Assembly: GCF_014195685.1 (NCBI RefSeq)
Contig: NZ_JACICF010000001.1
Coordinates: 94,992 to 158,991, forward strand
Direction of reading: 5' to 3'
Source of the DNA: Sphingomicrobium lutaoense
GTDB taxonomy: Bacteria > Pseudomonadota > Alphaproteobacteria > Sphingomonadales > Sphingomonadaceae
Length of the DNA stretch: 64,000 nucleotides
Position numbers and translations under genes: made by a program. Shown here piece after piece: positions 25,982-35,218 of this stretch. The notes under the pieces were generated by a model, which searched no databases, was not told where the DNA came from, and saw only the letters and a list, made by a program, of their open reading frames with translations. Numbering within the stretch: the first letter of the stretch is position 1; every line of letters begins with the position of its first letter.

Positions 25982-27262
25982 TTAAAGGCCGATGACGTCG
26001 AGAGCATGGATCGCCATGCCGACCATGCCGCCCACCAGCGTTCCGTTGATGCGGATATATTGAAGGTCGCGGCCCACCGCGGCCTCGAGACGGTCGGTGA
26101 TGGTGCGCGCATCCCAGTTGCGGATCGTGTCCGAGACAAGCTTGACCATCGACCCGCCATAGCTGGCCGCCATGCCGACCACGGCCCTACGCGCGAACTG
26201 GTTGATCGCGGCCTTCAAGCGCACATCCGATTCGAGCGTATGGCCCGCATCGGCGATCACCTTGCCCAGTTCGCCCGCCATCACCGCGTCAGGATTGCGC
26301 GCGCCCTTGATGATCGCGGCGCGGGCCTGCTGCCATAGGCCGTCGAGCCACAGCCCCACCGATTCATTCTCGATCAGCTGCTCTTTCCAGCGCTCGACCT
26401 TGGCGCGGGTCGCGGCATCGGTCTGGAGATCGTTTGCCAGCTTGGCCAGTTCCTGCTCGATGCGCGCCCGAACGGGGTGCCCCATGTCGCTTTCCATATC
26501 GACCGCCAGCTTGCGCAGCCCGTCGAGAATGGCATCGGCAAGCTTTTCGTCGAGCGAGGCAAGCCGCAGCACCCAGCTCACCCGTTCGCGGACCATTTCG
26601 CGGATCATGCTTTCATTGGCGTCGAGAGTGCGAGCCAGCCAGCGGATCGCGGCTTCGAGCAGCGGCAGATGGCGATCCTCGTTGATCGCCTGCGCCAGGG
26701 CCCGCCCGATGAGCGGGGCAACCTGCATTTCCTTCAGCCGCCTCGCCGTGGCCGACTTGACGATGCCCCCAAGGCGTTCGTCTCCGAGGCTTTCGGCGAG
26801 GTCGGCGATCAGGCGGCTGGCGCCCGCGCGGATGCGGCTTTCCTGCCCGCGTGGCGCCTTGAGGAACCGTCCCGCCGCTCCGGCAAGGTCGAGCCGGTGC
26901 ATGCGCCGGGCAACCACCTGCGGTACGAGGAAATTGTCGCGAATGAAGTTGGCGAGCGTATCGCCGATCCGGTCCTTGTTGGTCGGAATGATGGCGGTAT
27001 GCGGGATTGGCAGGCCGAGCGGATGGCGGAACAGCGCGGTCACCGCGAACCAGTCGGCAAGGCCCCCCACCATCGCGGCCTCGGCAAAAGCCTTGATCCA
27101 GCCAAGCGCGGGATAGACGGGCTCATAGGCGCGGGCAGTGAAAAAGGTGATCGCCATCACGACGAGAAGCCCCGTGGCGATGAGCTTCATTCCCCGCGCA
27201 CCGGACTGCACGACCTGGAACTTGACGATGGCGGGTGCGGGTTGGGAAGTGGGAGCGTTCAT
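25982..27262 (-). CDS. DUF445 family membrane protein (YjiN-like)
   Basis: 426 residues. An N-terminal helix near 30-50 and the GGLADWFAVTALFRHPLGLPIPHTAIIP motif around residue 73-100 are typical of DUF445. A long helical cytoplasmic region follows with NKDRIGDTLANFIRDNFL, and a C-terminal hydrophobic segment ends the protein. Function is unknown. The ATG at 27262 was chosen because the family begins with a short polar N-terminus before the helix. It lies downstream of the RND pump gene on the same strand, 31 bases away. Confidence 0.88.
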   Translation of the reverse strand: MNAPTSQPAPAIVKFQVVQSGARGMKLIATGLLVVMAITFFTARAYEPVYPALGWIKAFAEAAMVGGLADWFAVTALFRHPLGLPIPHTAIIPTNKDRIGDTLANFIRDNFLVPQVVARRMHRLDLAGAAGRFLKAPRGQESRIRAGASRLIADLAESLGDERLGGIVKSATARRLKEMQVAPLIGRALAQAINEDRHLPLLEAAIRWLARTLDANESMIREMVRERVSWVLRLASLDEKLADAILDGLRKLAVDMESDMGHPVRARIEQELAKLANDLQTDAATRAKVERWKEQLIENESVGLWLDGLWQQARAAIIKGARNPDAVMAGELGKVIADAGHTLESDVRLKAAINQFARRAVVGMAASYGGSMVKLVSDTIRNWDARTITDRLEAAVGRDLQYIRINGTLVGGMVGMAIHALDVIGL

Positions 27263-27293
27263 CGCCCCCACCTTACCATTCCGATTGCATCTG

Positions 27294-30200
27294 TCACTCG
27301 GCAGGAAGCGGCGGCGGCCCTTCGTCGCCTTCGACCGGCGTGGGGTCGGCGCCTTCGGGCAGCAGCGGATGCTTGCTCGAATTGACGAACCCACCGAGCT
27401 TGCGCGCCAGCCATTTCTCGATATCGATCGCCAGCGAGAAGAAGGCCGGCACGAGGAGAAGCGTGAGCGCGGTCGAGAAGATGAGCCCGCCGATCACGGT
27501 ATAGCCCATCGGCGCGCGCCACGATCCGTCGCCGTGTAGCGACAATGCGATGGGGATCATGCCCGCGACCATGGCGACGGTCGTCATCACGATCGGCTGG
27601 GCGCGCTTGTGACCCGCTTCCCAGATCGCTTCGTCCTTTTCCATCCCGCCATTCATCATCTCGAGCGCGAAATCGACCAGCAGGATCGAATTCTTCGCGA
27701 CAATGCCGAGCAGCATGAGAAGACCGATGAACACCGGCAGCGAGACCGCCATTCCGGCCAGATGCAGCGCGATCGCCGCGCCGAGCGGGGCGAGGAGAAG
27801 CGATCCCATGTTGACGAAGGGGGCAAGGAAGCGCCGGTAGAGAAGCACGAGCACCGCGAACACCAGCATCACGCCCGAAAGCACGGCGATGATGAAATTC
27901 TGGATCAGCTCCTGCTGCCATTTTTCCGCGCCCAGGTTGAGGCGCTGGACCCCCTGGGGCATGTCCTGCACCGAAGGCAGTTCGTCGATGATCTTCCAAG
28001 CATCCGACGAAACCATCCCCGGCTGCAGGTCGGCACCGATCGAGATGCGCCGCATCTGATCGGTGCGCTGGATGGTCGTCGGCCCCGCGCCGAAGCCGAT
28101 TTCGGCGACTGCCCGCAACGGCACCGCGCCGCCATTGGCCGTCGGCACCGGCAAGTTGGTCAGGGTGTCGAGATCGCGGCGCTCTTGTTCGGACAGGCTG
28201 ACGCGGATGGGGATCTGCCGGTCCGAGAGCGAGAATTTCGCGCTGTTCTGGTCGATGTCGCCCAAGGTCGCGATACGGATGGTCTGTGACAGCGCTGCCG
28301 TGGTGACGCCAAGATCGGCGGCAAGATCGAAACGCGGCGTGACCGTGATTTCGGGACGGATATCATCGCCGAGCACGCGGGGAGCGATGAACTCGGGCCG
28401 TTTCGACATGTCGGCGGCGATCTTGTAGGCGGTTTCTTCAAGCAATTGCGGGTCCGAGGATCCCAGATAGAAGGTGAGCGCCTGGCCCGAACCGCCCGGT
28501 CCGCCGCCGCCCTGGCTCTGGAAATTGACCCGCGCATCGGCGATCCCCGCCAGCACCGGCGCCAGTTCGCGCTCGACCTCGGTCGAGCTCTTCTCGCGAT
28601 CGTCGCGCAAGGTGACGTTGACATAGCCCGAATTGGTGAAGGTGCGTTCGAATACCGTCTCGACGTCCGGATGCTCCTTCACGAGCATCGCGGTCTCGTG
28701 GACCACTTCCTGCGTCTGCTCCAAGGTCGCGCCCGGGGGCATCGAGATGCGAACCGTCCGCGTGTCGAGATCGAGGTCGGGCTGGAACTGGCTCGGCAGC
28801 GCGGCGAACAGTACCACCGTCAGAACGAGCGTCGCGATCCCGCCGAGCACCGCTGCCCAGCGATGCTTGAGCGTCCAGTTGAGGACGCCGAGATAACGCT
28901 GCATCCACGGACCCGAGGCATGCTCGCTCTCGCCCTTCGCGCGGAGGAAATAGGCCGCCATCAACGGTGTGATCATGCGCGCGACGAGCAGCGAGACCAC
29001 CACGGCAAGCACCACAGTGTAGCCGAAATTCTTGAAGAACTGGCCCGAGATGCCGGGCATCAGCGCGACCGGCAGGAAGACCGCGACGATCGACATGGTG
29101 GTGGCGACCACCGCGAGGCCAATCTCGTCGGCGGCGTCGATCGAGGCCTGGTAGGCGGTTTTGCCCATGCGCATGTGCCGGACGATATTCTCGATCTCCA
29201 CGATCGCGTCATCGACGAGCACCCCCGCGACCAGCGCAAGCGCGAGTAGCGACAGGAAATTAAGGTTGATGGACATGAGATCCATGAACCAGAAGGCGGG
29301 GATCGCCGAGAGCGGAATGGCGACCGCCGCGATGATCGTGGCGCGGAAATCGCGCAGGAACAGGAACACCACCAGCACCGCCAGCAATGCGCCTTCGATC
29401 AGCGCCTGCATCGAACTGTTATACTGGCCCTTGGTATATTCGACGCTGTTGTTGATTTCGGTGAAGGAGACACGCGGGTCCTCTTCCTCGATCTTGCGCA
29501 GCTCTTCCCAGGCCTGGTCATAGACGGTGATGTCGCTCGCACCCTTGGCGCGGTTGAAGCTGAAGACCACCACTTCCTGGCCGTTCATGCGGGCAAGGCT
29601 GGTCTGTTCGGAAGCCGCATCGCGAACCGTCGCGATATCGCGCAGGCGCACCACGCGCCCGCCGCCCACGGCGATCTGCGTGTTGCCCAGTTCGGCAGCG
29701 GTTTCGGCATTGCCCAGCACGCGAACCGACTGGCGCGATCCCGCAATCTCGGTCAGGCCACCCGCGGCATTGAGGTTGGTCTGGCGGAGCTGGGCATTGA
29801 CCTGTGCGGCGGTGATGCCCTGCGCCTGGAGGGCCTGCGGATCGAGGATGACGCGGATTTCGCGATCGACACCGCCGAAGCGGCTGACTTCGGCCAGCCC
29901 TTCGAGGCCCAGGAGGCGGCGGCTGACGGTATCATCGACATACCAGGACAATTCCTCGAGCGTCATGTCGGTGGTGTTGATCGCAATGAAGCTGAGGCTG
30001 TCGCCGGTGATGTCGATCCGGTTGACGCGGGGCTCGAGGATACCGGCCGGAAGGTCGCCGCGGATCTGCGCGACCGCGTCGCGCACATCGTTGACCGCGC
30101 GGTCGGTCGGCGTGCCGATCTCGAACTGGACGAAGGTGTTGGAAGTGCCTTCGTTCACGCTGGAATTGATCTCGTCCACGCCATCGACGCTGCGCAGGGC

Positions 30201-30416
30201 CGCCTCGACCCGCTGGGTGATCTGGTTTTCCATCTCCTCGGGCGCGGCACCCGGCTGGATGATCGACACATTGGCCGCGGGGAAATCGATATCGGGATTA
30301 TCGGTGACTTCCATCGTGAAGAAGGAAATCAGCCCGGCGATCGTGAGCGCCGCGAATAGGACGATCGGCGGGACCGGGTTCCGGATGCTCCAGGCGGAGA
30401 TGTTGCGGAAGTTCAT
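27294..30416 (-). CDS. Efflux RND transporter permease subunit
   Basis: 1040 residues with the 12-helix, two-large-loop design of AcrB-type pumps. It exports compounds by proton antiport across the inner membrane as part of a tripartite complex. The proton-relay Asp pair is in [17 protein letters not shown] of helix 4, and the helix 10 Lys is in [13 protein letters not shown]. The N-terminus [18 protein letters not shown] and [11 protein letters not shown] are those of an RND subfamily distinct from AcrB of E. coli. The adaptor gene precedes it by three bases. No outer membrane factor gene is in the window. Substrates are unknown. Confidence 0.94.
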   Translation of the reverse strand: MNFRNISAWSIRNPVPPIVLFAALTIAGLISFFTMEVTDNPDIDFPAANVSIIQPGAAPEEMENQITQRVEAALRSVDGVDEINSSVNEGTSNTFVQFEIGTPTDRAVNDVRDAVAQIRGDLPAGILEPRVNRIDITGDSLSFIAINTTDMTLEELSWYVDDTVSRRLLGLEGLAEVSRFGGVDREIRVILDPQALQAQGITAAQVNAQLRQTNLNAAGGLTEIAGSRQSVRVLGNAETAAELGNTQIAVGGGRVVRLRDIATVRDAASEQTSLARMNGQEVVVFSFNRAKGASDITVYDQAWEELRKIEEEDPRVSFTEINNSVEYTKGQYNSSMQALIEGALLAVLVVFLFLRDFRATIIAAVAIPLSAIPAFWFMDLMSINLNFLSLLALALVAGVLVDDAIVEIENIVRHMRMGKTAYQASIDAADEIGLAVVATTMSIVAVFLPVALMPGISGQFFKNFGYTVVLAVVVSLLVARMITPLMAAYFLRAKGESEHASGPWMQRYLGVLNWTLKHRWAAVLGGIATLVLTVVLFAALPSQFQPDLDLDTRTVRISMPPGATLEQTQEVVHETAMLVKEHPDVETVFERTFTNSGYVNVTLRDDREKSSTEVERELAPVLAGIADARVNFQSQGGGGPGGSGQALTFYLGSSDPQLLEETAYKIAADMSKRPEFIAPRVLGDDIRPEITVTPRFDLAADLGVTTAALSQTIRIATLGDIDQNSAKFSLSDRQIPIRVSLSEQERRDLDTLTNLPVPTANGGAVPLRAVAEIGFGAGPTTIQRTDQMRRISIGADLQPGMVSSDAWKIIDELPSVQDMPQGVQRLNLGAEKWQQELIQNFIIAVLSGVMLVFAVLVLLYRRFLAPFVNMGSLLLAPLGAAIALHLAGMAVSLPVFIGLLMLLGIVAKNSILLVDFALEMMNGGMEKDEAIWEAGHKRAQPIVMTTVAMVAGMIPIALSLHGDGSWRAPMGYTVIGGLIFSTALTLLLVPAFFSLAIDIEKWLARKLGGFVNSSKHPLLPEGADPTPVEGDEGPPPLPAE

Positions 30417-30419
30417 CGA

Positions 30420-31613
30420 CTATTCCTCGCGCGCGGCCTGCCGGCGGGGCGAAACCTTCTGCCCGGGGGTCAGGAAGCTGCCGGCACGGGCCACGATGGC
30501 TTCGCTGCCGTCGATGCCCGAAGCGATGGTAACGCCGCGATCATCCACCGTTCCGACGCGCACGTCGCGCCGCTCGACCTCATTGTCGCCATTGACGATA
30601 TAGACATAATTGCCCCGCGCATCGGCAAGCACTGCCGACTGGGGAAGCAGTGGCGCATTGGTCACGCCGCTTTCGATAAGCGCTTCGGCAAAGCCACCGG
30701 GCCGGATTGCCCGGTCGTAGGGAATGGCGATGCGTACTTCGCCCTGGCGCGATTGCGGATCGATGATCGGCGAAATCTGCCAGATGCGTCCCTGGATGCG
30801 CCGGTCGGTTCCGGTGGGAATGACCGTCGCCGGAAGCCCGACCGAAAGCCCCGTCAAATCCTGCTGCGACAGGCGGGCGCGCAGTTCCATTTCCCCGCCC
30901 CGCGCCATGCGGAACAGCTGCGGCGTCCCGGCGGATACGACCTGCCCGACCTCGACATTGCGATCGAGGATGAGGCCCGAAGTCGGCGCGCGCACATCAA
31001 GCTGCCCGATTTGTGCATTGGTCGCGGCCAGTTGGGCACGGGCCACGCCGACACGCGCCACCGCGGCGTCATAAGCAGCCTGCTTGCGGTCGATATCGGC
31101 CTTGGAGACGAAGCCGCGCTCGACGAGCTGCGCGGCGCGATCGAGTTCGTTCCTGGCAAGATCGGCATCGGCCTGCGCCGCGGCAAGCGATGCGCGCAGC
31201 TGCGCCGCCTGCTGGGCTTGGACCGAACGGTCGATGGAGGCGAGAAGCTGTCCCTGGCGGACCCAATCGCCGGCATCGACGAGAACCTGCGTTACGCGGC
31301 CGCCCTGTCCGGCGATACCGACCGGCTGGTCGCGCCGCGCCGCGAGCGTACCCGAAGCGGTCAGCGTGCGGGCCACTTCGCTGCGTCCGGGCACGATCAC
31401 CGTCACGGTCTGCGCTTGCTGGGCATCGCCTTCTGCAGCAGCGGCCGGGGCATTTTCTCCGCCGTCGCCCATGAACATCGCCGCAGCCACCAGCGCCACG
31501 ATGACGAGGATCACGCCGACGATGATCGCCATCCGCCGCTTGGAGCGCGTCGGCGAGGCGGGGTCGTCGATCGCGCGACGTTTGGTGAAACTGCTGAACC
31601 GGTTCATGCTCAT
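30420..31613 (-). CDS. RND efflux periplasmic adaptor (membrane fusion) protein
   Basis: 397 residues. A single N-terminal membrane anchor (about 29-48) is followed by the barrel-sandwich hybrid with two lipoyl halves around GRVTQVLVDAGDWVRQGQLLASID and VRAPTSGLILDRNVEVGQVV. A coiled-coil hairpin (about 130-185) sits between them. The C-terminal beta-barrel and membrane-proximal parts follow. It links the inner-membrane pump to an outer-membrane channel. There is no lipobox. It is co-transcribed with the permease gene (3-base gap). Confidence 0.92.
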   Translation of the reverse strand: MSMNRFSSFTKRRAIDDPASPTRSKRRMAIIVGVILVIVALVAAAMFMGDGGENAPAAAAEGDAQQAQTVTVIVPGRSEVARTLTASGTLAARRDQPVGIAGQGGRVTQVLVDAGDWVRQGQLLASIDRSVQAQQAAQLRASLAAAQADADLARNELDRAAQLVERGFVSKADIDRKQAAYDAAVARVGVARAQLAATNAQIGQLDVRAPTSGLILDRNVEVGQVVSAGTPQLFRMARGGEMELRARLSQQDLTGLSVGLPATVIPTGTDRRIQGRIWQISPIIDPQSRQGEVRIAIPYDRAIRPGGFAEALIESGVTNAPLLPQSAVLADARGNYVYIVNGDNEVERRDVRVGTVDDRGVTIASGIDGSEAIVARAGSFLTPGQKVSPRRQAAREE

Positions 31614-31664
31614 CTTTCCCTGATGCCCCGCTTTTCGGTCCCCCCAAGGGACAGGTCGGGAACT

Positions 31665-31693
31665 GTATTAAATCAATAAGTCACCACAAGCAA
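31665..31693 (-). promoter_or_regulatory. Candidate promoter of the RND efflux operon
   Basis: On the minus strand TTGCTT (31693-31688) and TAATAC (31670-31665) are 17 bases apart in an AT-rich island. The adaptor ATG is 52 bases downstream of the -10 element. No repressor gene or palindrome is seen beside it. Confidence 0.4.
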
Positions 31694-31780
31694 CAAAAAG
31701 GCCCCGCACGAAGGTAGCGCCATCGCTATTCGACCAACGGCCTTGTGGGACCCTGCCAGCGGGCAAGGCCGCCTCGCAAC

Positions 31781-31810
31781 TTGTCAGCGCCAAGGCGCGT
31801 TCACTATGTC
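31781..31810 (+). promoter_or_regulatory. Candidate promoter of the first glsB-type gene
   Basis: TTGTCA at 31781-31786 and TATGTC at 31805-31810 are 18 bases apart. The start codon at 31852 is 42 bases downstream. Confidence 0.35.
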
Positions 31811-31851
31811 TGGTCGTGCGCTTGGGTGCGCCATGAATGAAGGGGGAAGCC

Positions 31852-32112
31852 ATGGTCGAAAGTTACGGTTTTTTCGGGTGGATCATCGTCGGGCTGCTGG
31901 CGGGCGGACTGGCCAAGCTGTTGATGCCGGGCAAGGATCCGGGGGGCTGCGTCATCACCATCCTGCTGGGCATCGCGGGTGCCTTCCTCGCCGGCTATGT
32001 CGGCCATCTCATCGGTTGGTATGAAACCGGCGAAGCGGCGGGCTTCCTAGCGGCGGTCGTCGGCTCCTTCGTCATCCTGCTTGCCTATCGCCTGTTCATC
32101 CGCAATCGCTGA
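31852..32112 (+). CDS. GlsB/YeaQ/YmgE family stress-response membrane protein
   Basis: 86 residues with three glycine-rich hydrophobic helices. The pattern GWIIVGLLAGGLAKLLMPGKDPGGCVITILLGIAGAFLAGYVG is diagnostic of this family (transglycosylase-associated proteins). The ATG at 31852 has AGGGGGAAG ahead. A second family member is encoded 0.9 kb downstream on the opposite strand, with the SIMPL gene between them. The molecular function is unknown; members are often part of the general stress response. Confidence 0.88.
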   Translation: MVESYGFFGWIIVGLLAGGLAKLLMPGKDPGGCVITILLGIAGAFLAGYVGHLIGWYETGEAAGFLAAVVGSFVILLAYRLFIRNR

Positions 32113-32179
32113 TTCAGCCCGCGCTCAGCTAGTGCCGAGCAAGTTCGTGAAAGTTGAAGGCAAGAAGAGGAAAATGCGC

Positions 32180-32911
32180 ATGCGTAAGTTGAACCTTGTG
32201 CTCGCCGGCATAGGCGCGCTCGCTCCCCTGCTATGGACAATGCCTGCCACCGCGCAGGGCAGTCCGGTGGTGCAGACCGCGCCGGGTACCACGCGGCTCG
32301 AACTCAGCGTTACGGGCGAGGCCGTTCGCGTACCCGATATCGCAATTGTGAGCGCGGGCGTGCAGACCCGTGCGGCGACCGCGAACGGGGCGATCTCGGC
32401 GAACCGCAATCGCATGGCCAAGGTGATCGACGCGCTCAAGGCGGCAGGCGTTGCGGAGCGCGACATGCACACCTCCTCGGTCTCCCTGTCCGCCGATTAT
32501 GATTATAGCGAGCGCGAGGCGCCGAGGCTGACGGGCTATCGCGCCAGCAACATGGTCACGGTGCGCTTCCACGACATTGCTTCGACCGGCAAGATCCTCG
32601 ATGCGCTGGTGTCGGCGGGGGCCAACCAGATCAACGGGCCCAGCCTTGAAATCGACGACCGTGCGGGCGCGCTCGATGAAGCGCGGCTCGATGCGCTGAA
32701 GAAAGGTCAGGAGCGCGCCCAGCTATACGCCCGCGCATTGGGCAAGAACGGTGCTCGGCTGGTGATGGTCAGCGAGGGCGGCGGCGGAAACATGCCGCCC
32801 ATGCCGATGGCGATGCGGGCGGAAAGCATGGACCAGGCCGCATCGACGCAGATCCTGCCCGGCGAACAGCAGGTCAACATGACGCTGCAAATGCTGTTCG
32901 AGCTTCAATAA
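32180..32911 (+). CDS. SIMPL domain (DUF541) exported protein
   Basis: 243 residues. A Sec signal peptide (about 1-25, ending PATAQG) exports it to the periplasm. The SIMPL domain (about 35-240) begins TTRLELSVTGEAVRVPDIAIVSAGVQTRA and includes ARLDALKKGQERAQLYARALG, typical of the family (BP26-like). Members form rings and may have oxidative-stress or signalling roles, not established. ATG 32180 is favoured over 32174 by spacing from AAGAGG. A strong hairpin follows the stop. Confidence 0.87.
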   Translation: MRKLNLVLAGIGALAPLLWTMPATAQGSPVVQTAPGTTRLELSVTGEAVRVPDIAIVSAGVQTRAATANGAISANRNRMAKVIDALKAAGVAERDMHTSSVSLSADYDYSEREAPRLTGYRASNMVTVRFHDIASTGKILDALVSAGANQINGPSLEIDDRAGALDEARLDALKKGQERAQLYARALGKNGARLVMVSEGGGGNMPPMPMAMRAESMDQAASTQILPGEQQVNMTLQMLFELQ

Positions 32912-32923
32912 GGCAAAAAGAAA

Positions 32924-32957
32924 GGCCGCATCCGGGCTGGGATGCGGCCTTCTTTTT
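32924..32957. terminator. Bidirectional terminator between the SIMPL gene and the second glsB-type gene
   Basis: A 10-bp perfect stem GGCCGCATCC/GGATGCGGCC around a six-base loop is flanked by TTCTTTTTTT on one side and AAAAAGAAA on the other. It can stop transcription from both convergent genes. Confidence 0.93.
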
Positions 32958-32975
32958 TTGGATTGTGCCCGATCC

Positions 32976-33230
32976 TTAGCGAACGCGTCCGCGGCGGATC
33001 ATGTTGACGATACCCAGGAGCACCACGGCGCCGACAAGCGACACGAGGATGCTGCGGATGGTGATGCCATCACCGATCGAACCGCCGGAAACGACGAGGC
33101 CGGCGAGGAAGGCGCCGACGATGCCAACGACGATATTGAGCAGGATGCCCTGCTGCGCATCGGTCTTCATGATGATGCTGGCGAGCCAGCCGATCAGACC
33201 GCCGACAACAAGATAAATGATGAAACCCAT
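32976..33230 (-). CDS. GlsB/YeaQ/YmgE family stress-response membrane protein
   Basis: 84 residues, the usual length, with three helices. MGFIIYLVVGGLIGWLASIIMKTDAQQGILLNIVVGIVGAFLAGL is the family signature. The ATG at 33230 follows AGGAGAAC. Its leader contains two tandem hairpins (33249-33292). It is a paralogue of the gene at 31852 but more like the typical alphaproteobacterial version. The terminator at 32924-32957 ends it. Confidence 0.9.
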   Translation of the reverse strand: MGFIIYLVVGGLIGWLASIIMKTDAQQGILLNIVVGIVGAFLAGLVVSGGSIGDGITIRSILVSLVGAVVLLGIVNMIRRGRVR

Positions 33231-33248
33231 GATGTTCTCCTGTTTAGT

Positions 33249-33292
33249 CGTCGCCCCCAGTGCGACGTATGGGCATCAAGCGCGTGATGCCC
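33249..33292 (-). promoter_or_regulatory. Two tandem hairpins in the leader of the second glsB-type gene
   Basis: CGTCGC (33249-33254) pairs with GCGACG (33262-33267), and GGGCATCA (33271-33278) pairs with TGATGCCC (33285-33292). Both stems are perfect. They lie 19-62 bases before the start codon and could be in the mRNA leader or be operator sites. Confidence 0.5.
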
Positions 33293-33349
33293 GGATATTG
33301 TTCCGGATAGCTGGGCTAAAGTCCAGTAGGTTGCGATCCCGAAACGAAG

Positions 33350-33386
33350 CCGGCCCCGCTTTCCCGGAGTAGGAAAGCGGGGCCGG
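33350..33386 (-). terminator. Terminator-like 15-bp hairpin downstream of sciP
   Basis: CCGGCCCCGCTTTCC and GGAAAGCGGGGCCGG form a perfect 15-bp stem with a seven-base loop. It lies 29 bases after the sciP stop on the minus strand. The following T-tract is poor (CTTCGTTTCG), so it may terminate weakly or protect the 3' end. Confidence 0.6.
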
Positions 33387-33414
33387 TGTCATCTGGCTGG
33401 AGAGGGCAGGGGCC

Positions 33415-33714
33415 TTAGTAGCGCTGCTGCCGCTCATATTGGTCGCGGTAATGCTTGAGGCGGGTGACGCGAAGGCCCGGCATGCCCGAACGGTCGACCG
33501 CACGCTGCCAGGAGGTGAACTCCTCGAGGCTGAGCGAATAGCGTTCGCACGCTTCGTCGACGGTCATCAGGCCGCCGGCAACCGCTGCCACCACCTCGGC
33601 CTTGCGGCGCACGACCCAGCGAGTCGTGGTGGCCGGCGGAAGCGATTCCAGCGTCAGCGGCTCCCCGAGGGGGCCGACGACTTGTGCGGGGCGAATGTCC
33701 TGGTTCTCAAGCAT
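33415..33714 (-). CDS. sciP: DUF1153 protein, SciP-type CtrA inhibitor
   Basis: 99 residues of the alphaproteobacterial DUF1153 family. In Caulobacter this small helix-turn-helix protein binds CtrA and DNA and blocks CtrA-driven transcription in the G1 phase. TTRWVVRRKAEVVAAVAGGLMTVDEACERYSLSLEEFTSWQ is the conserved core. The ATG at 33714 is preceded by GAGGATTGTG and is preferred over an upstream TTG. The AT-rich region upstream holds TTAA-type half sites, in line with CtrA control known in Caulobacter. Function in this organism is inferred from the family. Confidence 0.92.
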   Translation of the reverse strand: MLENQDIRPAQVVGPLGEPLTLESLPPATTTRWVVRRKAEVVAAVAGGLMTVDEACERYSLSLEEFTSWQRAVDRSGMPGLRVTRLKHYRDQYERQQRY

Positions 33715-33766
33715 CACAATCCTCAATCAAATCTTCACTGCGTTCGATGAGCCCATTTAGCCTTCA

Positions 33767-33789
33767 CCCGTTGAACAAATTCCAACGGG
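33767..33789. repeat. Short inverted repeat between sciP and a small upstream gene
   Basis: CCCGTTG (33767-33773) and CAACGGG (33783-33789) pair perfectly around a nine-base AT-rich loop. It sits 19 bases downstream of the small gene at 33808 and may mark its transcript end, though no T-tract follows. Confidence 0.45.
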
Positions 33790-33807
33790 GGAGGGTTAAT
33801 GTCGCAG

Positions 33808-34017
33808 TTAAATATCCTTGTCTTTCGTTAACCCTGTCCCGGCAAAGGCGCCGCCCAGCGCCTCTCCGCGATCCTCTCCGGAAAGAAAGCGCGCCAGAGC
33901 GGCACAGCGGCTGCCCTGCACGGGCCCCCGTTCTCCGCTTGCCAGCGCCCTGATGACTTCGGCCATGTCGAAATGGGTTTCGGCTGCCGGTTCGAAATCC
34001 TTCTGGTGATGCGCCAA
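33808..34017 (-). CDS. Small hypothetical protein, TTG start
   Basis: 69 residues with no signal or membrane segment. Residues 8-60 look helical ([22 protein letters not shown]). A good ribosome-binding site (GGAAGGGGGATTC) sits 7-8 bases before the TTG at 34017, which supports translation, while no ATG is available in frame. I recognise no domain. It is divergent from mnmA and lies upstream of sciP on the same strand. Coding status rests on the ribosome-binding site and composition, so it is moderate. Confidence 0.5.
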   Translation of the reverse strand: MAHHQKDFEPAAETHFDMAEVIRALASGERGPVQGSRCAALARFLSGEDRGEALGGAFAGTGLTKDKDI

Positions 34018-34097
34018 GGCGAATCCCCCTTCCCTGTTCTCTCGTGGAATTGACTCTATGCGAACAGGGTGAATTTCCGGTAAAGACGCGTCCCATC

Positions 34098-35204
34098 ATG
34101 TCCCCGAACTTCGATCTTCCCGGTGCGCCCGAGACGGCGCGTATTGTCGTTGCCATGTCCGGCGGCGTGGATTCGAGCGTCGTCGCGGCGCTTGCCGCGC
34201 GCACCGGCGCCGAGGTCATCGGCGTTACGCTGCAGCTTTACGACCATGGCGAAGCGATCCAGCGCAGCGGCTCGTGCTGCGCGGGGCAGGACATCTATGA
34301 TGCCAAGATGGTATGCGACCGCCTGGGGATCGCCCATTATGTCCTCGATTACGAGAGCCGTTTCCGCGAAGGGGTGATCGACCGCTTCGCCGACGAATAT
34401 GCGATGGGGCGCACGCCCGTCCCGTGCAGCAAGTGCAACCAGGGCGTGAAATTCGTCGATCTCATCGGCTTTGCCCGCGAATTGGGGGCGACCTGCCTGG
34501 CGACCGGCCATTATGTGCGCCGCGTGCGAGGGCAGGATGGCAAGGTCCAGATGTGGAAGGGCCGTGACCCGCGCCGCGACCAGAGCTATTTCCTCTACGG
34601 CACCACTGCCGATCAGCTGGAATTCCTGCGTTTCCCGCTGGGCGACCTGCCCAAGGACGAAGTGCGTCGCCTTGCCGAGGCCGAGGGCCTCGAAGTCGCG
34701 GGCAAGCCCGACAGCCAGGACATCTGCTTCGTCCCCGACGGCGACTATGCCTCGCTGGTCAAGAAGCTGCGCCCCGCGACCGCCGCGCCCGGCGAGATCG
34801 TGAGCCTGTCGGGTGAAGTGCTTGGCCGGCACGAAGGTGTCGTCCATTTCACCATCGGGCAGCGCCGCGGGCTTGAAATCGGCGGACAGGCCGAACCGCT
34901 CTACGTCGTCAGGATCGAACCCGACACGCGCCGCGTGGTGGTCGGCCCGCGCCGCGCGCTCGCAGTCAGCGCGGCAACGGTCGAGGAAGTCAACTGGCTT
35001 GCCGAGGACCAGCGTCAGCTGAGCGCCAAGGTGCGCAGCCTCGCTCCGCCGGTTCCCGCCACATGGGACGGAACGCAGTTGCGCTTCGACCGCCTCGAAT
35101 ATGGCGTGGCGCCCGGCCAGTCGGCGGTCTTCTATGATGGTGAAAGGCTGTTGGGCGGCGGCACGATCGCCGCGACCCAGCCCGCCGAACTCGAACCCGC
35201 CTGA
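34098..35204 (+). CDS. mnmA: tRNA 2-thiouridine(34) synthase MnmA
   Basis: 368 residues. It transfers sulfur to U34 of tRNA-Lys, -Glu and -Gln. The PP-loop [14 protein letters not shown] is at residues 18-31, the first catalytic Cys in TPVPCSKCN near 115, and the second in [13 protein letters not shown] near 212. The C-terminal barrel includes [13 protein letters not shown] 34098 was chosen because residues before it do not align. Its target tRNA-Glu (TTC) is encoded in the same window. Confidence 0.95.
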   Translation: MSPNFDLPGAPETARIVVAMSGGVDSSVVAALAARTGAEVIGVTLQLYDHGEAIQRSGSCCAGQDIYDAKMVCDRLGIAHYVLDYESRFREGVIDRFADEYAMGRTPVPCSKCNQGVKFVDLIGFARELGATCLATGHYVRRVRGQDGKVQMWKGRDPRRDQSYFLYGTTADQLEFLRFPLGDLPKDEVRRLAEAEGLEVAGKPDSQDICFVPDGDYASLVKKLRPATAAPGEIVSLSGEVLGRHEGVVHFTIGQRRGLEIGGQAEPLYVVRIEPDTRRVVVGPRRALAVSAATVEEVNWLAEDQRQLSAKVRSLAPPVPATWDGTQLRFDRLEYGVAPGQSAVFYDGERLLGGGTIAATQPAELEPA

Positions 35205-35218
35205 CGGCGGGGCGGGAG

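Noticed and set aside
30420-31613. Adaptor as a lipoprotein
   Set aside because: The N-terminal hydrophobic helix is not followed by a lipobox cysteine, so it is a membrane-anchored adaptor.
34098-35204. Regulatory link of mnmA with tRNA-Glu
   Set aside because: They are 26 kb apart and on different transcripts; the substrate relation is ordinary biochemistry and not a genomic signal.
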